A DNA stretch of 64,000 nt from Bufo bufo. Its lineage: Eukaryota > Chordata > Amphibia > Anura > Bufonidae. The stretch is from assembly GCF_905171765.1 (NCBI RefSeq), contig NC_053392.1, positions 370,555,442 through 370,619,441 on the forward strand, given 5' to 3'. This document shows positions 42,454 through 53,834 of this stretch, piece by piece (position 1 is the stretch's first letter; each line of letters starts with the position of its first letter). A model generated the notes under the pieces. It ran no database searches and was not told the DNA's origin. It saw only the letters and a program-made list of their open reading frames with translations. The translations under genes and the position numbers were made by a program.

Positions 42454-45400
42454 ATGTCCACTAGAATTGTAGCTTGGAACGTCAGAGGACTCGGGGAAAG
42501 AGTTAAAAGGCAAGCGATCATGGATGCATTAAAAAGATATCTTCCAGCAATTATCTGCATAGTAGAAACTCATCTAACCAAAGAAACGGGATGGCAGTCT
42601 CAATCGTATCATTCCACCTTTAGTGGCTCTTCTAGGGGTATTTCGGTTCTTATTCATAACTCCATAGACTTCACCCTTATAAAATCCCATATAGATGATC
42701 AGGGCAGATTTATCTTCTTGCATGGCAAGCTGCACGGCTACAGTTATATCCTCGCTTTTTTCTATATACCTCCGCCATTCTCAATGTACCCACTGCTTCA
42801 GTTAATGCTTTTTTTTGAAAAGAGACCAGAATGCCGCTTAATCCTAATGGGGGATTTTAACGAGGTTATGGACCCCAATAAAGATAGATTTTAATTAGAT
42901 ACGGAAAGGGGGAGGAATTTTTGTAATTCCCCGCTGCCTCAATTCTGTTCAGAGGTGGGAGTGGTGGATATATGGGAATATCTTGGCGGAGGAAAGAGAG
43001 TATATTCCTGTGTCAGCAGGGGTGGCAGAGCAATGTCTAGGATCGATTTAGCATTCACCAATGAGAGCAACTTGAGTAATATCCGCAAGATGCGATACGG
43101 AGTAAGAACAGTTTCGGACCACTCACCCCTACTGGTTGAGGTTCGCAGCGGGGAGAATAAGGATACTAGGGGGCTAGGATTTAAATTGAATCCATATTGG
43201 CTCACTATTATGGACAATCTTCAGTCGATTAAACTACTGATGTCCTCCTTTTGGGAGTTGAATCTTCCCTCTGCCAACATCAATATAGTATGGGATGCCT
43301 TGAAAGCATATTTGAGGGGGGTTTTTATAAGTGAGATTGCTGCAGCAAAGAGAACATTTAGGAAGAAAGAGGAGGAATTGGTCAAGATTGCTGCACTCAC
43401 AACTGAGCGATATGCTAGCCACCTTACTGAGCAAAACAGGGAAGAGATGCAGAAGGCTAGCTGTGCTCTGGAGAAATATGTAACAGAGAAAGCAAACCAC
43501 AGGGTATTTTTTAAGGGGCTCAATTATTTCATCGAGTCTGGACGTCCGGGTAAGCTTTTAGCTAGAATAATTACACAACAAGACAAGAAAAAACAATCTA
43601 TTATTTCGATCCGTAACGCAGAGGGCGAAACTATAACAGATCTAGAGGGAATTGGGAATACCTTTCTACAATACTTTGCTCAGATATATAGATCCTCCCC
43701 TGGTTTGTCATCTGAACTGGCGATGCGGTTCCTGGAGAAAATTCCACTTTCTACTTTAAATGAAGTTCAAATAGAATATCTGGAGGAGGAGTTGTCTCTT
43801 ATGGAGCTGCAGGAGGCCCTTGGGTCTGTCTCGGGGAACTCATCGCCAGGAGTAGATGGCCTTCCATACGAGGTCTATCACAAGTATAGTGATGTGATCC
43901 TCCCCCAGCTGTTAGAGGTTTTCTCCCAAGCAACACAGGGAGGGAGACTACCATATTCTATGATGGAGGCTCTTATTGTTTTAATTCCAAAAAAGGATAA
44001 AGACCCGGCAGAATTGAGCTCCTATAGACCAATATCCTTATTAAATACCGACGCTAAGTTACTATCAAAAGTTTTGGCTAGGAGGCTTTCGTGGGTTATG
44101 CCCACCATTATTCACCCAGATCAAAATGGCTTCATGGCAAATAGGGGCACCCATCACAATTTGCATAGGTTATTTATGAAGATTCAGTCCCCGGGGCGTG
44201 GCGCCCGCTCCATCCTGTCGTTGGATGCTACTAAAGCCTTCGACAGGGTGGAGTGGATTTTTCTCTGGGAGGTAATGAAAAAAATGGGCTTTGGCCCAAG
44301 ATTTATGGCGATGGTCCAGTTACTTTATAATTCCCCAGTTGCCAGGATTAGGATCAATGATTCGACGACAGAGAGTTTCACTTTGGGTAGAGGCACCCGT
44401 CAAGGCTGTCCCCTTTCCCCTCTTTTATTTAATATTTATATCGAACCTTTAGCGGCCATGATAAGACAGGATTCGGAGGTGGCCGGTTTTGGCATAATGG
44501 GGAAGCATGACCGTGTATCCCTTTACGCAGATGATATTCTGGTTTTTATTCATCAAACAGACACTACTCTCCCTCGCATAATGGACCTGGTTGGTCATTT
44601 CTCCGATTTGTCTGGACTTGAGATCAACTGGGAGAAGACCGTCCTCCTCCCTATAGACGAGTTGCGAGGCGAATCGAATAATCAGTTAACGATCTCTGAT
44701 TCAATAAAGTACCTGGGGATAACAGTTTCTGCCAAACCTCAGGAATATTTACAACTTAACTTGATTCCTCTGTTGATGAAGTTAAGAGCCAAAATTAAGA
44801 TATGGCAAAAAATTCTGCCAGCAAGAGCGGACAGAATTTCATTAATAAAAATGGTAGTGCTGCCCCAGGTTCTTTATGTCCTGCGCAACTCGCCTGTATG
44901 GATCACAGACAAGTATTTTAGATTGATAGAGCGGATGCGCAATGATTTATTATGGGGGAGGAAGCGCGTGAGACTGAAGGCACTTTATTTTTCCATGCCC
45001 TACAATCGGGGAGGTCTCAACCTCCCCTATTTTAGGGGCTACTTTGTGGCCTCCCAACTCTGCCTTTTTAATGATTGGGAAAATAGTCCGTTCTGCAGTA
45101 AAGTGGTGAAAGATGCAGGTTTTTCCGATTTTTTCACCATACTGGAATCTGATTATCTATCAAATACACTGAGCGGGTACACTTTCTTCTGCAGACTGGC
45201 TATAAAGACTTGGTCGGCCATAAGGAGCTGGTGTGGAGTTAAGGCATCACTTATCTGCACCCCATTATTGCATAGCTTAAAACTTTTTAATCTAAATGAT
45301 TTGAGCTGCCGCCAGTATTGGAGGACCAAAAATGTGCAGTACTTACATCAAGTAGTCAGTGGTGGACAAATTTTGCCCCTCGTGGAATTAAGGGCAAATT

Positions 45401-46177
45401 TAGGTGAGGTGGCTTGGTATGCATATTTTCAATTGAGGTCAGCACTTTCTAGCACTCTGAATAGTCACTTCTTTATTATAGATACTCCTGTATTTTTACA
45501 GGATTTAATTTGCAAGAAAACTGTCACGAGAATTAAACTATCTCGCTGTTACAGACACTTAATGGATAATTTTTTTTTGGATGTTCTCTCTCCAGGACAG
45601 AGAGCCTGGTCTTCTCTCCTTTCAGAGGTGGGCCCTCCAAACTGGGAGAATATAGGAGAAAGCTTAAAGCTGGTTTCACATAATTTCAACCACACTGTTG
45701 TACGATTTAATATTTTGCACAAAATCTATGTGACACCCATATGGTTATATAGAAGAGGACTCAGGGCCTCCTCTGACTGCCCCCGTTGTGGCGATCCCGA
45801 GGCAGATCACCTACATCTGTTCTGGGACTGCCCAATGGTGAGTAGGTATTGGAGCTTGGTCTAGGTATTGGAGCTTGGTCCAAAAGAATCTGGCACGCAA
45901 ACTTAAAATTGTTGTTCCTTTGTCCTCCAGGATATGGGTCCTGGGAGATTTATCTGAGGTTAATTATGAACCCATAAAAAGCCATTTGTTGATTAAGGTG
46001 ATGTTCTTAGCTAGGCTCCTGATTTCTAGATCTTGGTTTTGCTCTTCCGCCCCAGACTGTAATAACTGGCTGGGCTTGGTTGAGAAAGTGAAAAGCTATC
46101 AGAAGATCCTGCACAAACAAAGAGGATCCTACTTAAAGTGGAATAGTCTATGGAAAAATTGGGACACGGTAAATTAA
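42454..46177 (+). pseudogene. L1 ORF2 (endonuclease/reverse transcriptase), nearly intact
   Basis: Endonuclease motifs IVAWNVRGL (42463), VETHL (42562), MGDFNEV (42849), RIDLAF (43042) and SDHSPLL (43114). RT motifs YRPISLLNTDAKLLSK (44023), LSLDATKAFDRV (44217), [13 protein letters not shown] (44393), SLYADDILVF (44518, catalytic YADD present) and EINWEKT (44621). A zinc-knuckle-like CPRCGDPEADHLHLFWDC lies near 45778-45831. Two lesions are visible: TAA at 42892-42894, in frame between endonuclease and RT parts (both share one frame), and a 19-bp tandem duplication at 45843-45880 that shifts the last ~100 codons. RT from 42955 to 45864 is uninterrupted for 969 codons. The protein would nick target DNA and prime reverse transcription. 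Confidence 0.92.
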
Positions 46178-47276
46178 TTCCGATCCTTCTTTCCTTTGCT
46201 TTTGCTTTGTTATTCTTTTTTTTTCTTTTTTTTCCTTTTCCTGCAAGGTGGGGGGGTGGGTTGGTGGGGTGAGCTGGGGAAAATTTTACTTGTCCGGTCT
46301 TTTCTATATGTATTCAATTGCTGAAGAATGTGAAGGTACACTCGAGCACAGGAGGGTCTCTAGGATTGTTGGAGGGGGGACTTCCCGGCATTAAATAATG
46401 GTTGGAATTCTCATTTATTCATAATATCGAGCGGTATATGGGCAGGGGATTGGGGCTCGGAACCCGGGGGCGTGCGGGTATCGGGCGCGGCTCGGGGTAC
46501 GGCTCTTCCCGTCAGACATGAGGTTCGACTGCGGGCAGTGATGTGACACACGTGGTGGGCGCGCTACTATGTGTTCCTTTAAGGAGACAGAGCGGGTCTC
46601 TGGCTCTGTTTTTTATTTATATTCTCTTTAACTGCCGGTGACTGCCGAGTGATACTCGATTCGAGTTTTCTGCCTCATGAGATATCAATGTGAATACACG
46701 CGAGGTACGGCGAATCACGGTACGGATATTCAATTTAATCATATGGGGATGAGGCAGTAAAATATGCGAGTGGGTTTTCTACCACTGTGGTAAAAGACTG
46801 CTGGACCCCCCTTTCCGGTTTCTGTTTTATCAAATGCTTGCGATTAAAGATCGCTGTAAGCTCGCCTCTTAGGAAGTATGTGATTATCAAGCGTTCGGCC
46901 ACATGAGTGCCAATCCTTCAGTTCGTGCTTACCCATGTCTGGGGGAGGGCGTGCGCGAGCGGCGCTCGCTGCTTGGCGGCTGTCTGGACTTCAGGCCTCT
47001 TATCCCTGCCGTTTATAGAGAACTTGGGCTAAATGGGATGCTTTGTCCATCTGCTTTATTAAGCTCTGGATGTCGGGTGAGTCCTGCCCTCCTCCCCAGT
47101 AGGAGACCTCCACTTGATTTTTAAATGTTGACATTATTATGGACACTTGTATGTAATTATTGTTAATTATGTCCACAGATTAGAATTGGCGGATTTATGA
47201 ACTTTATAATATTAAATATGTAATATGGATTTAAATTTTGTATTATAATAATAAAATATTTAAGAAAAAAAATAAA
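46178..47276 (+). other. L1 3' untranslated region and A-rich tail
   Basis: No gene is present. It contains T-rich and G-rich stretches near 46215-46270, and a moderately GC-rich block at 46440-47100. It ends 'taataataaaatatttaag' followed by A-rich sequence and the target-site duplication. Confidence 0.8.
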
Positions 47277-47292
47277 AAATATGCGTTATTAA
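47277..47292. repeat. target-site duplication, right copy
   Basis: AAATATGCGTTATTAA, identical to 40207-40222. It lies directly after the A-rich L1 tail. Confidence 0.93.
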
Positions 47293-47329
47293 AACATGCC
47301 AGGTCCCGAATATCCATTAGTGTGGACAG

Positions 47330-48350
47330 GAAGACATGTTTTATTAATAGTAGTGGGTTGTAGTGGCTCACTCCTTAGTAGTTACAGGGTGGTGCTGCAA
47401 GCTCATATAGAGGGAATCACCCCACCCTCTGTTAAAAAGTAAATGTAACAATGGAAAAATGGGCGAGCACTCATACACTTGGCAACCAAATTGACATATG
47501 CAGAAAATATTTATTATTAAATCCCCATAAAATTCAAGTAATAAAAATAATAAAAACAGTGTATTATAGCAATGACATACAAAAACTACAATCACATAAA
47601 CTATAGTAGATATAATAGTATAGTCGATATTGTATTAAATGCTAAAATATATGATAATAAAATATTCGATACTAGTCTATAGTCGATAAATTCACTGATA
47701 TAAATCACACACCAAAAACTTCAAGTATTGTCCAGGTCTTATATATGCTGTTATTGTGAAGGGGGAGGTAATTCCACTGTGAATCTATCTCAGATTGGGA
47801 AAATGAGTGTCACTTTAAATATTGTAGGTGTATTTCCCTTGGGAACGTAGTGTATTCATAAAATGTCCACAGGAATCCTGATAATGTTGGAATAAAAAGT
47901 CTCTTATGGTATTTCCTTTTAAAGTCGAGGTAAACTTTAAATCGGTATTTGGCTTACCGTCTGGTGTCTGCTGTCTCCCTGTTGCTTGAGTGGAGCTTTA
48001 AATGTCTGCCGGCTTATTTGATCGCTCCTTCCAGCAAGCTGGTTCAAATTTCGCGGGAGTTCCAAAGAACACTCTGTTCCGCAATTTCCTTCGGTACAGC
48101 TTTTCGACGATAAAAGTAGTTGTTCCTTTACTGTAAAAAATTTTTCTTTCTCTGTATGGCCATACAGTTTTATCGGAGGCTTCTCAATACAGGTACATCA
48201 CTTGTTTCACCATACGTGTTTCGGGTAGATTCTGCCTGCCTGGCCTCCATTTCTATCCATTTCTTAATTACTTCCCAACTCTCAAACACCTGCTGTTCAT
48301 GCTGTTCCCAATTGGTCAGGAAATCCTCCCACATAATCAGGGGATAATTC
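47330..48350 (-). repeat. possible Penelope-like terminal segment in inverted orientation
   Basis: No complete gene. On the minus strand 48346-48164 is open for 61 codons (M-W-E-D-F-L-T-N-W-E-Q-H-E-Q), and contains 'cccgaaacacgtatgg', similar to the GAAAC side of Penelope-type hammerheads, but there is no adjacent CTGATGA. It lies head-to-head with the Penelope-like ORF at 48600. 47600-47700 is AT-rich with 'agtcgata' repeats. Confidence 0.35.
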
Positions 48351-48599
48351 TATACAGCATTGAATTTTTTTTATTTTTTTTACTACTTGCAGTTTCCATG
48401 CGTTTTTTTGGGGACACATGCGTTTTTTTGCCCAGATGTCCCAATTGGTGTGATATGCTGATGTATGAAATATAAACTTAATATCTAATTGCTAACACTC
48501 ATAAAATCATGTTTTAATGATAAAATATTATTAAACAAATTATTTAGATTAAAATCCGGATATAAAACTATAAATACTCCCCAACATTTATAATGGATT
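48351..48599. other. AT-rich spacer, no gene
   Basis: T-rich runs and AT-rich sequence. The Penelope-like coding homology starts abruptly at about 48600. Confidence 0.4.
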
Positions 48600-49679
48600 A
48601 GCTATGCTAATTTATTCTTGGCCGAGTGGGAATATAACCACATCAAGCCGAGGCTGGGGATGGATCTGGTCCTGTGGCGCCGTTACATAGATGATGTGAT
48701 CTTCATCTGGAAACAAAGTAAAGAAGAATTGGAAAAATTCCTAGAAATAATTAATATTAATAACTTAAATTTGGTCTTTACCTCAAACATACAGGAGAGC
48801 ACCGAATTCTTGGATTTACTAATCACAAAATCTGGTAATAAATACATATGTGAGACGTTTCGCAAACCCACAGCTAGAAATAGCTATATTGATTTTTCTA
48901 GCTGTCACCTGCCAAAATGGTTGACAAATGTTCCCTCTGGTCAGTTCCGTAGGATAAAGCGGAACTGCACAGAGGGACACACTTTTGAGATAGAGGCCAT
49001 TGAGATGAAAAGACAATTTATTGAAAAGGAATATCCTGAAAACTTAGTCGAGGAGTCACTTAATCAAATTAGGAAACTAGATAGAAGAGAGTTTTTTGAG
49101 AAGGAAGTCAATAAAGATAAAAATGAGAAAGATAAAATACAAAACAAAGAAGAATCTATTAGGGTTGTTCTTCCATTTAATGAGAACTACAGGAAGATTC
49201 AGAAAATTATTAAAACCCATTGGCACCACGTGCTGAATGACAAAATTGTGGGACATCTACTTCCGACTGTTCCGACGATTACCTTCACTAGGGCACCTAA
49301 TCTAGGTATTAAGGTGGCCCCTACTGTAAAACCTTGGAAACAGAACAAGTTGAGTCTTTCAGGAACCTGGCTGAGTCTGAAGGGTTTTTATAAATGTGGA
49401 AGGTGTATGGGTTGTAGAATGAATAAGAAACCCCGCCTGACGACGACTGTCCCCTCGACTCAGAATGATTTTAATTGGGAGATAGAAGATTGTCTTACAT
49501 GTGACTCCAGTGGAGTTATCTACCTTCTCCAGTGTCCTTGCAATAGACAATATATAGGACGCACCAAGAGGCCATTCAAAAAAAGAGTGGCCGAGCATAT
49601 TGCTAACATCAGGAAGGGGTACGATAAACATTCCCTGGCAGAGGGATATTTAAATGGGGGCCTGGGACTTATATGGTAG
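48600..49679 (+). pseudogene. Penelope-like element: RT C-terminus plus GIY-YIG endonuclease
   Basis: The reading starts in the RT with S-Y-A-N-L-F-L-A-E-W and reaches RRYIDDVIFIW, the catalytic box, by 48684. TEFLDLLIT and FRKPTARNSYIDFSSCHP-like motifs follow. A Lys/Glu-rich linker leads to CGRCMGCR (near 49396) and then to the GIY-YIG domain: SSGVIYLLQCPCNRQYIGRT ... FKKRVAEHIANIRKG (about 49509-49620). The frame then ends in G-G-L-G-L-I-W at 49679 and lacks the last part of the nuclease with its usual catalytic Glu. The 5' half of the RT is absent, so the copy is 5'-truncated. From 48618 it is 353 codons, against roughly 800 for a full element by my recollection. Confidence 0.9.
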
Positions 49680-50690
49680 CGGACCGATGGAGGAGCCGGC
49701 ATGTTCTACCCCACAGTTGGACAACTAACTGTAAGTAAGGATATTTTCTCCCTAGGTAGTCTTTCATCATTCCTATATCCTTTGGTGGTATTGAACATGC
49801 CTTTTTATAACTTAGGATATCTATTGTTGCTGATGCCACCTGCGACTTATTGGACACTCTCTTATATCTGTGGAGACTGTGAGTTTGATTTGTGACTCTG
49901 GTGGCTAGTGGTGGAGGTGACATCTTGGAACCTGATGTGTTCGTTACCGTTATATTTATCTCTCCCCCACAGATGTCTTTATGGAAATGTGACCGTATGG
50001 AACAACCACTTCTTTTTGCTATGGTCGGCGTACAGTCCAATTGAGACTGCTCTCCTCCCGTTATCATTTGATGGTCCCCTCATAATCAAGATGAATATAT
50101 GACGGACACTGATTTATCAATATTGGTGGTCCTCACCCAAATTACGGATATCACCTTATAGTATGGGTATCCGTTATCATTGATATCAGCTATTTGATCT
50201 TACCTACCCCCTGATGAAAATGGGGGAAACGCGTTGGGTTTCTCTTTATGTTTTCTATGTTTGGGGTGATTCATATACCTTGATGCACTGTGTACCTATG
50301 ACTGTAATTTTACAGCATTAGGGCTGTATACAGAGTCCATCGATTTTCCCTATGTCTATCGGGGAGTGTATATGTACAGTGTCTTTCTTACTTTCCATTT
50401 TTTACCGGCAGGCACCTAGTCTACCCTCTACATTTCATCTCATTTCTATGGTTGATATAGGACTGTGTTAGTCCAGGTTCGAGGACAGGGAGTCCCCACC
50501 TTTAGGGGTCGTCCCTGGGCTGAGCACGAGACTAGAGTGAGAATATAGGGACAGCTCTCCCCACCCGTCAGGATACATTTGTATAGCTGCCTGCGGTAGA
50601 CTTATCTGAGACTATCTCAGTGATTTTTGTTCCGTGTGTCTTAATTTTAAGTAATTTAATTAAAGCTTATTCGTTTTAAGGGTTATAATA
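49680..50690 (+). mobile_element. Penelope-like element, 3' non-coding part
   Basis: Follows the GIY-YIG frame and contains a hammerhead-like motif near 50212. It ends about 50690 in 'attaaagcttattcg'. No protein is recognised. Confidence 0.6.
50209..50243 (+). ncRNA. degenerate hammerhead-ribozyme motif
   Basis: CTGATGA followed after a short spacer by GAAACGCGTTGGG. The GAAA-CGCG-TT part is identical to that of the motif at 23037-23087. The stem II region is short and does not pair well, and stem I is only about 3 bp, so activity is doubtful. Confidence 0.5.
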
Positions 50691-50879
50691 ATTGCTGGAA
50701 CTAAAATGCACTATAACCTTTACAGGTGAACTTAATGTGAACTTTTGAATGCACATGTCCAACTGTTCAATGTTTCAGTACTTTTTGCACAACTTGCTGT
50801 TCTCTAACAAGGAGCTTAACAGCTAATTTCACAACAGGTCTTTGATCTATGAATTGCCCAATAAATTTCCTGCTTTAAT

Positions 50880-51962
50880 TAGAATTGGTATTAAACAGTC
50901 CTCCTCATCATGCTGTTCACATTTTATCATCATGGGACCAAGACAACACCTAACAATTGATCAACAGTACCTCGCCATTGTAAGGCTTCAAGCAGGATGT
51001 TTTCAGATGGAAGTGGCCACTGAGCTTAGAGTGTCACAGAGTGTCATCAGCAGATTGCAACAGAGATACAGAAAGGCATAGAAGTGGACATCCTTTTGCT
51101 ACATCCCACAATGATGTCCACTTCATTGTGAACAATGACCTGCGGAACCAGATGATGAATGCCACACAACTCCAGGTACATTTAAGGGAGGTGAGAGGCA
51201 CCCAAGTGCCACATTGAGCATTGATTCAGCAATGATGACCGCCAATGATATTTGAGACGTCAAGGAGAGCACTGTGCATCAGCCACTGTTGTCACCAGAT
51301 GAGCCTTTGGTTGTAGTGGTGTTACAGTGTGGGTAGCCATGTCTAGTCAATACAGAACTGCCTTAGTACACTGACAAGCCCATACTACTTAAATAAAATC
51401 GTTAATCCAGTCATTGTGCCTCTGCATGAACAACACAGGCCTAATTTCATCTTCATGGACAACAATGCGCCAGCTCATCGAGATCTCATCATTAGGGAAC
51501 AGCTGCTGGAGACTGGGATAATTTAAATGGAGTGGCCTGCACTTTCTCCAGACCTGAAACCCATTGAAAACCTATGGGATCAGCTAAGACGCTGTGTAGA
51601 GGCTCGTAACACTGTACTCCAGAACCTCAATGACCTGAGGGCCGCCCTTCAAGAAGAGTGGGATGCCATGCCTCATCAGACAATAAGTCAACTTGTGAAC
51701 AGCATGAGACATCATTCTAAAACTGTAATTGATACTCAAGGCCACATTGCAAGCTTTTGAGACATTGACATTATTTGTGGAGGTATACCCACCACTGTTG
51801 TTGGCTTTTGATTCAATAAATTGTTTGAGATGAGGAAATCACCATTGCATGCTTCTACTTAAATGCCCTACTTTCACGATACAATATTGCAGTGTGAACT
51901 TTTTACATATTCCATAAATTTCACCTGAAAGCCAAATATCCCTAACTTTTTGTGAGTAGTGT
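50880..51962 (+). pseudogene. Tc1-like transposase pseudogene
   Basis: The N-terminal helix-turn-helix region (PRQHLTIDQQYLAIVRLQAG ... RVSQSVISRLQQRYR) spans 50937-51076. A degraded middle includes a readable FIFMDNNAPAHR (second catalytic Asp, near 51450). A TAA at 51524 interrupts, and the C-terminus then begins MEWPALSPDLKPIENLWDQL (third catalytic residue Glu, near 51527) and reaches 51758. The right end of the element reads 'aactttttgtgagtagtgta' near 51962, a typical Tc1-family terminus. The left terminus is not clear. The middle has several stops and frame changes. Confidence 0.88.
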
Positions 51963-52423
51963 AAATAAAACAGTTTTGTGCACAATTTGTATCTCTCTTA
52001 TGTTTATTTTATTTTAGCCATCCATGTTTCTTCCGTGTTTCATGGATCATTAGGAAGAGATGCTTTGAAAAAAAAATTCAGCTGCACAGTATCCGTGAAA
52101 CATGGATGACATGCGAACAGCAAAAAATGGACACATGGACTTCACGGGTGTGTTCACGGAGGCATCACTGACCACCTTTTCACGGATTTGAGCACTGTCA
52201 CGGGCATGTCAATGAGGCTTTAGACACACGAGCAAGTTCAATGCAATGAACTCACAGTGTGTGTCAGTGAGAGGTGTGTGTGTGTCAGTGAGAGGTCTCA
52301 TCCTAACCTTGCTCCTCTTGACAGATCACAGATATATAATGCTGTGTAACCCTGAAAGCACTGAAATCTATTGTATTACACTGACATAATGCTGTCAGTG
52401 TAATACCAAAGATTCCTGAACTC
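51963..52423. other. no gene; degenerate MITE-like inverted pieces
   Basis: Contains 'atccatgtttcttccgtg' and 'atccgtgaaacatggatg' as an inverted pair near 52020-52110, and a TG-rich repeat at 52255-52300. Nothing coding is seen. Confidence 0.45.
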
Positions 52424-52426
52424 TAA

Positions 52427-52825
52427 GGGGGTGATTTATCATTCCCTTTATGCCTGGAAATTTGCGTTTAAAAGTCGCAGGTGCAACTTTTTAACTACAA
52501 CTTTTTTTAAAGTTGTTGCATCTCCCCTTTTTCACTGTCATTGCCACTTTTCTAAAATGGGGTGTGGCAAGGGCATTGACAGGGGTGTGGATAAATGCAG
52601 CAATAAATTTATCTTTACATACGTCAGTTTCTGGCGTAAATGAAGACATAAATCTACGGCAGCTTTGAGCTGTTGTAGATTTCAGGTTAGGTGCACGGTC
52701 TGCAGGAGAATGAGCCTAATTTATGAGGAGGTGTACACCTCCTCATAAATTAGGTGCATCCTGCGGCCGCATAAGGGATATGAAGACAGGAGCAGAAATT
52801 ATGCCAGCCTTGATAAATCTCCCCC
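52427..52825. mobile_element. PIF/Harbinger-like MITE, TAA duplication
   Basis: Ends GGGGGTGATTTATCA and the complement of GGGGGAGATTTATCA, flanked by TAA at 52424-52426 and 52826-52828. The interior has an inverted 'atttatgaggaggtgtacac' hairpin near 52720-52752. Related degenerate copies are at 31040-31196 and 62430-62770. There is no gene. Confidence 0.8.
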
Positions 52826-52945
52826 TAAGGGTTATACAGCATTATAAATCAGCGATCCTGTCAGGAGGAGCGAGGTCAGGCCGGAACCTCTAACTGACAC
52901 TGCGAGTTTATTGCATTGAACACCCTCGGGTGTCTCTGGCCTTAA

Positions 52946-53253
52946 AGGGCATCTGTCAACAGATTTGTACCTATGAAACTGGCTGACCTGTTGCATGTGC
53001 TTTTGGCATCTGTGTTGGTCCAATGATCATGTGTGACCCCAATGCTGAGAAGATTGGTGTTTTAATATATGCAAATGAGCTTCTAGGAGCAACAGGGGCG
53101 TCGCTGTTACACCTAGAGTCTCTGCTCTCTCTAAAACTGCCGTGCCCTCTGCACTATGATTGACATAGCAGGTGTGATGAAGTTTACAGCTGTCAAGTGC
53201 CCATGCAACAGGTCAGCCAGTTTCATAGGTACAAATGTGCTTTGAGATGCCCT
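52946..53253. mobile_element. TTAA-flanked MITE, 308 bp
   Basis: TTAA at 52942-52945 and 53254-53257. The left end AGGGCATCTGTCAACAG and the right end (complement of AGGGCATCTCAAAGCAC) lead into a shared 'gtacctatgaaactggctg' block with 'acctgttgcatg'. Structure and duplication resemble the element at 30450-31015. Confidence 0.85.
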
Positions 53254-53257
53254 TTAA

Positions 53258-53826
53258 TTACAAAAAATGCTAAATTGGTACTCATATTGGCTTAGAATCA
53301 GTAATGAAAAATGTGTCCTAAAATTACATTCACAGTGTTATTTTTAGTGCCAAATCACTGTAACCATTTTATACATTAAAAGTGACCAGAATCCGCAGAA
53401 AACACACTTGGCCTTTCCAACAAGTGCACACCCAATCAGCGTAGATAAAGAACTAATACAAATAGCACTGACTATCATTTAAGACCCCTTTTGGGGTTGT
53501 TTAGGGAAGGGAAAGGGCTGCTGGCTATGTCTCAAGCCTGTAAAAATTCACTATAGTTTATCCAATAGTTGTAAATTATATATATTACAAACCTTCTTTG
53601 GTCCCCAAGTAAGAAGTGACTGTGAAACAGCATTGGGGCTGTGGGAGCCATTGTGGTCTGTATTTATCCATATTTATGCATATTCTATGCACTTTGGTAT
53701 ACTGATGAATTATAACCCCATGGTGCTATATTAGAGACGTATACTGTGATATAGACAATTGTTTCCACACGTTGTCCTGCATTTGTGTAAGTATGGATCT
53801 ATTTGATAACTTTTATAACTTTGTGC
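53258..53826. other. no recognisable gene
   Basis: Unique-looking AT-rich sequence. A diverged copy of 'agcctgtaaaaattcactatagtttatc' and nearby sequence (53535-53600) recurs at 55767-55830. Confidence 0.45.
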
Positions 53827-53834
53827 GGTGTAGT

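Larger units (their letters stand above)
40223..47276 (+). mobile_element. full-length Tx1/L1-group LINE, ~7.05 kb
   Basis: Flanked by a perfect 16-bp direct repeat, AAATATGCGTTATTAA, at 40207-40222 and 47277-47292. It has a GC-rich 5' untranslated region (40223-41250), ORF1, ORF2, a ~1.1-kb 3' untranslated region and an A-rich tail. Few lesions are seen: one stop in ORF1, one in ORF2, and a 19-bp duplication in ORF2. This is the best-preserved retrotransposon in the window and probably a recent insertion. Confidence 0.93.

Noticed and set aside
46903..47124. A 73-codon frame in the L1 3' region
   Set aside because: GC-rich stretch with chance openness; no homology is recognisable and it lies within the 3' untranslated region.
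48188..48245. A minus-strand GAAACACGTATGG as a full hammerhead
   Set aside because: No CTGATGA occurs close upstream, so the core is incomplete. It is kept only as a weak Penelope hint.
50474..50490. A box-B-like 'ggttcgaggac' suggesting a tRNA or tRNA-derived SINE
   Set aside because: No box A at suitable spacing and no cloverleaf can be drawn.
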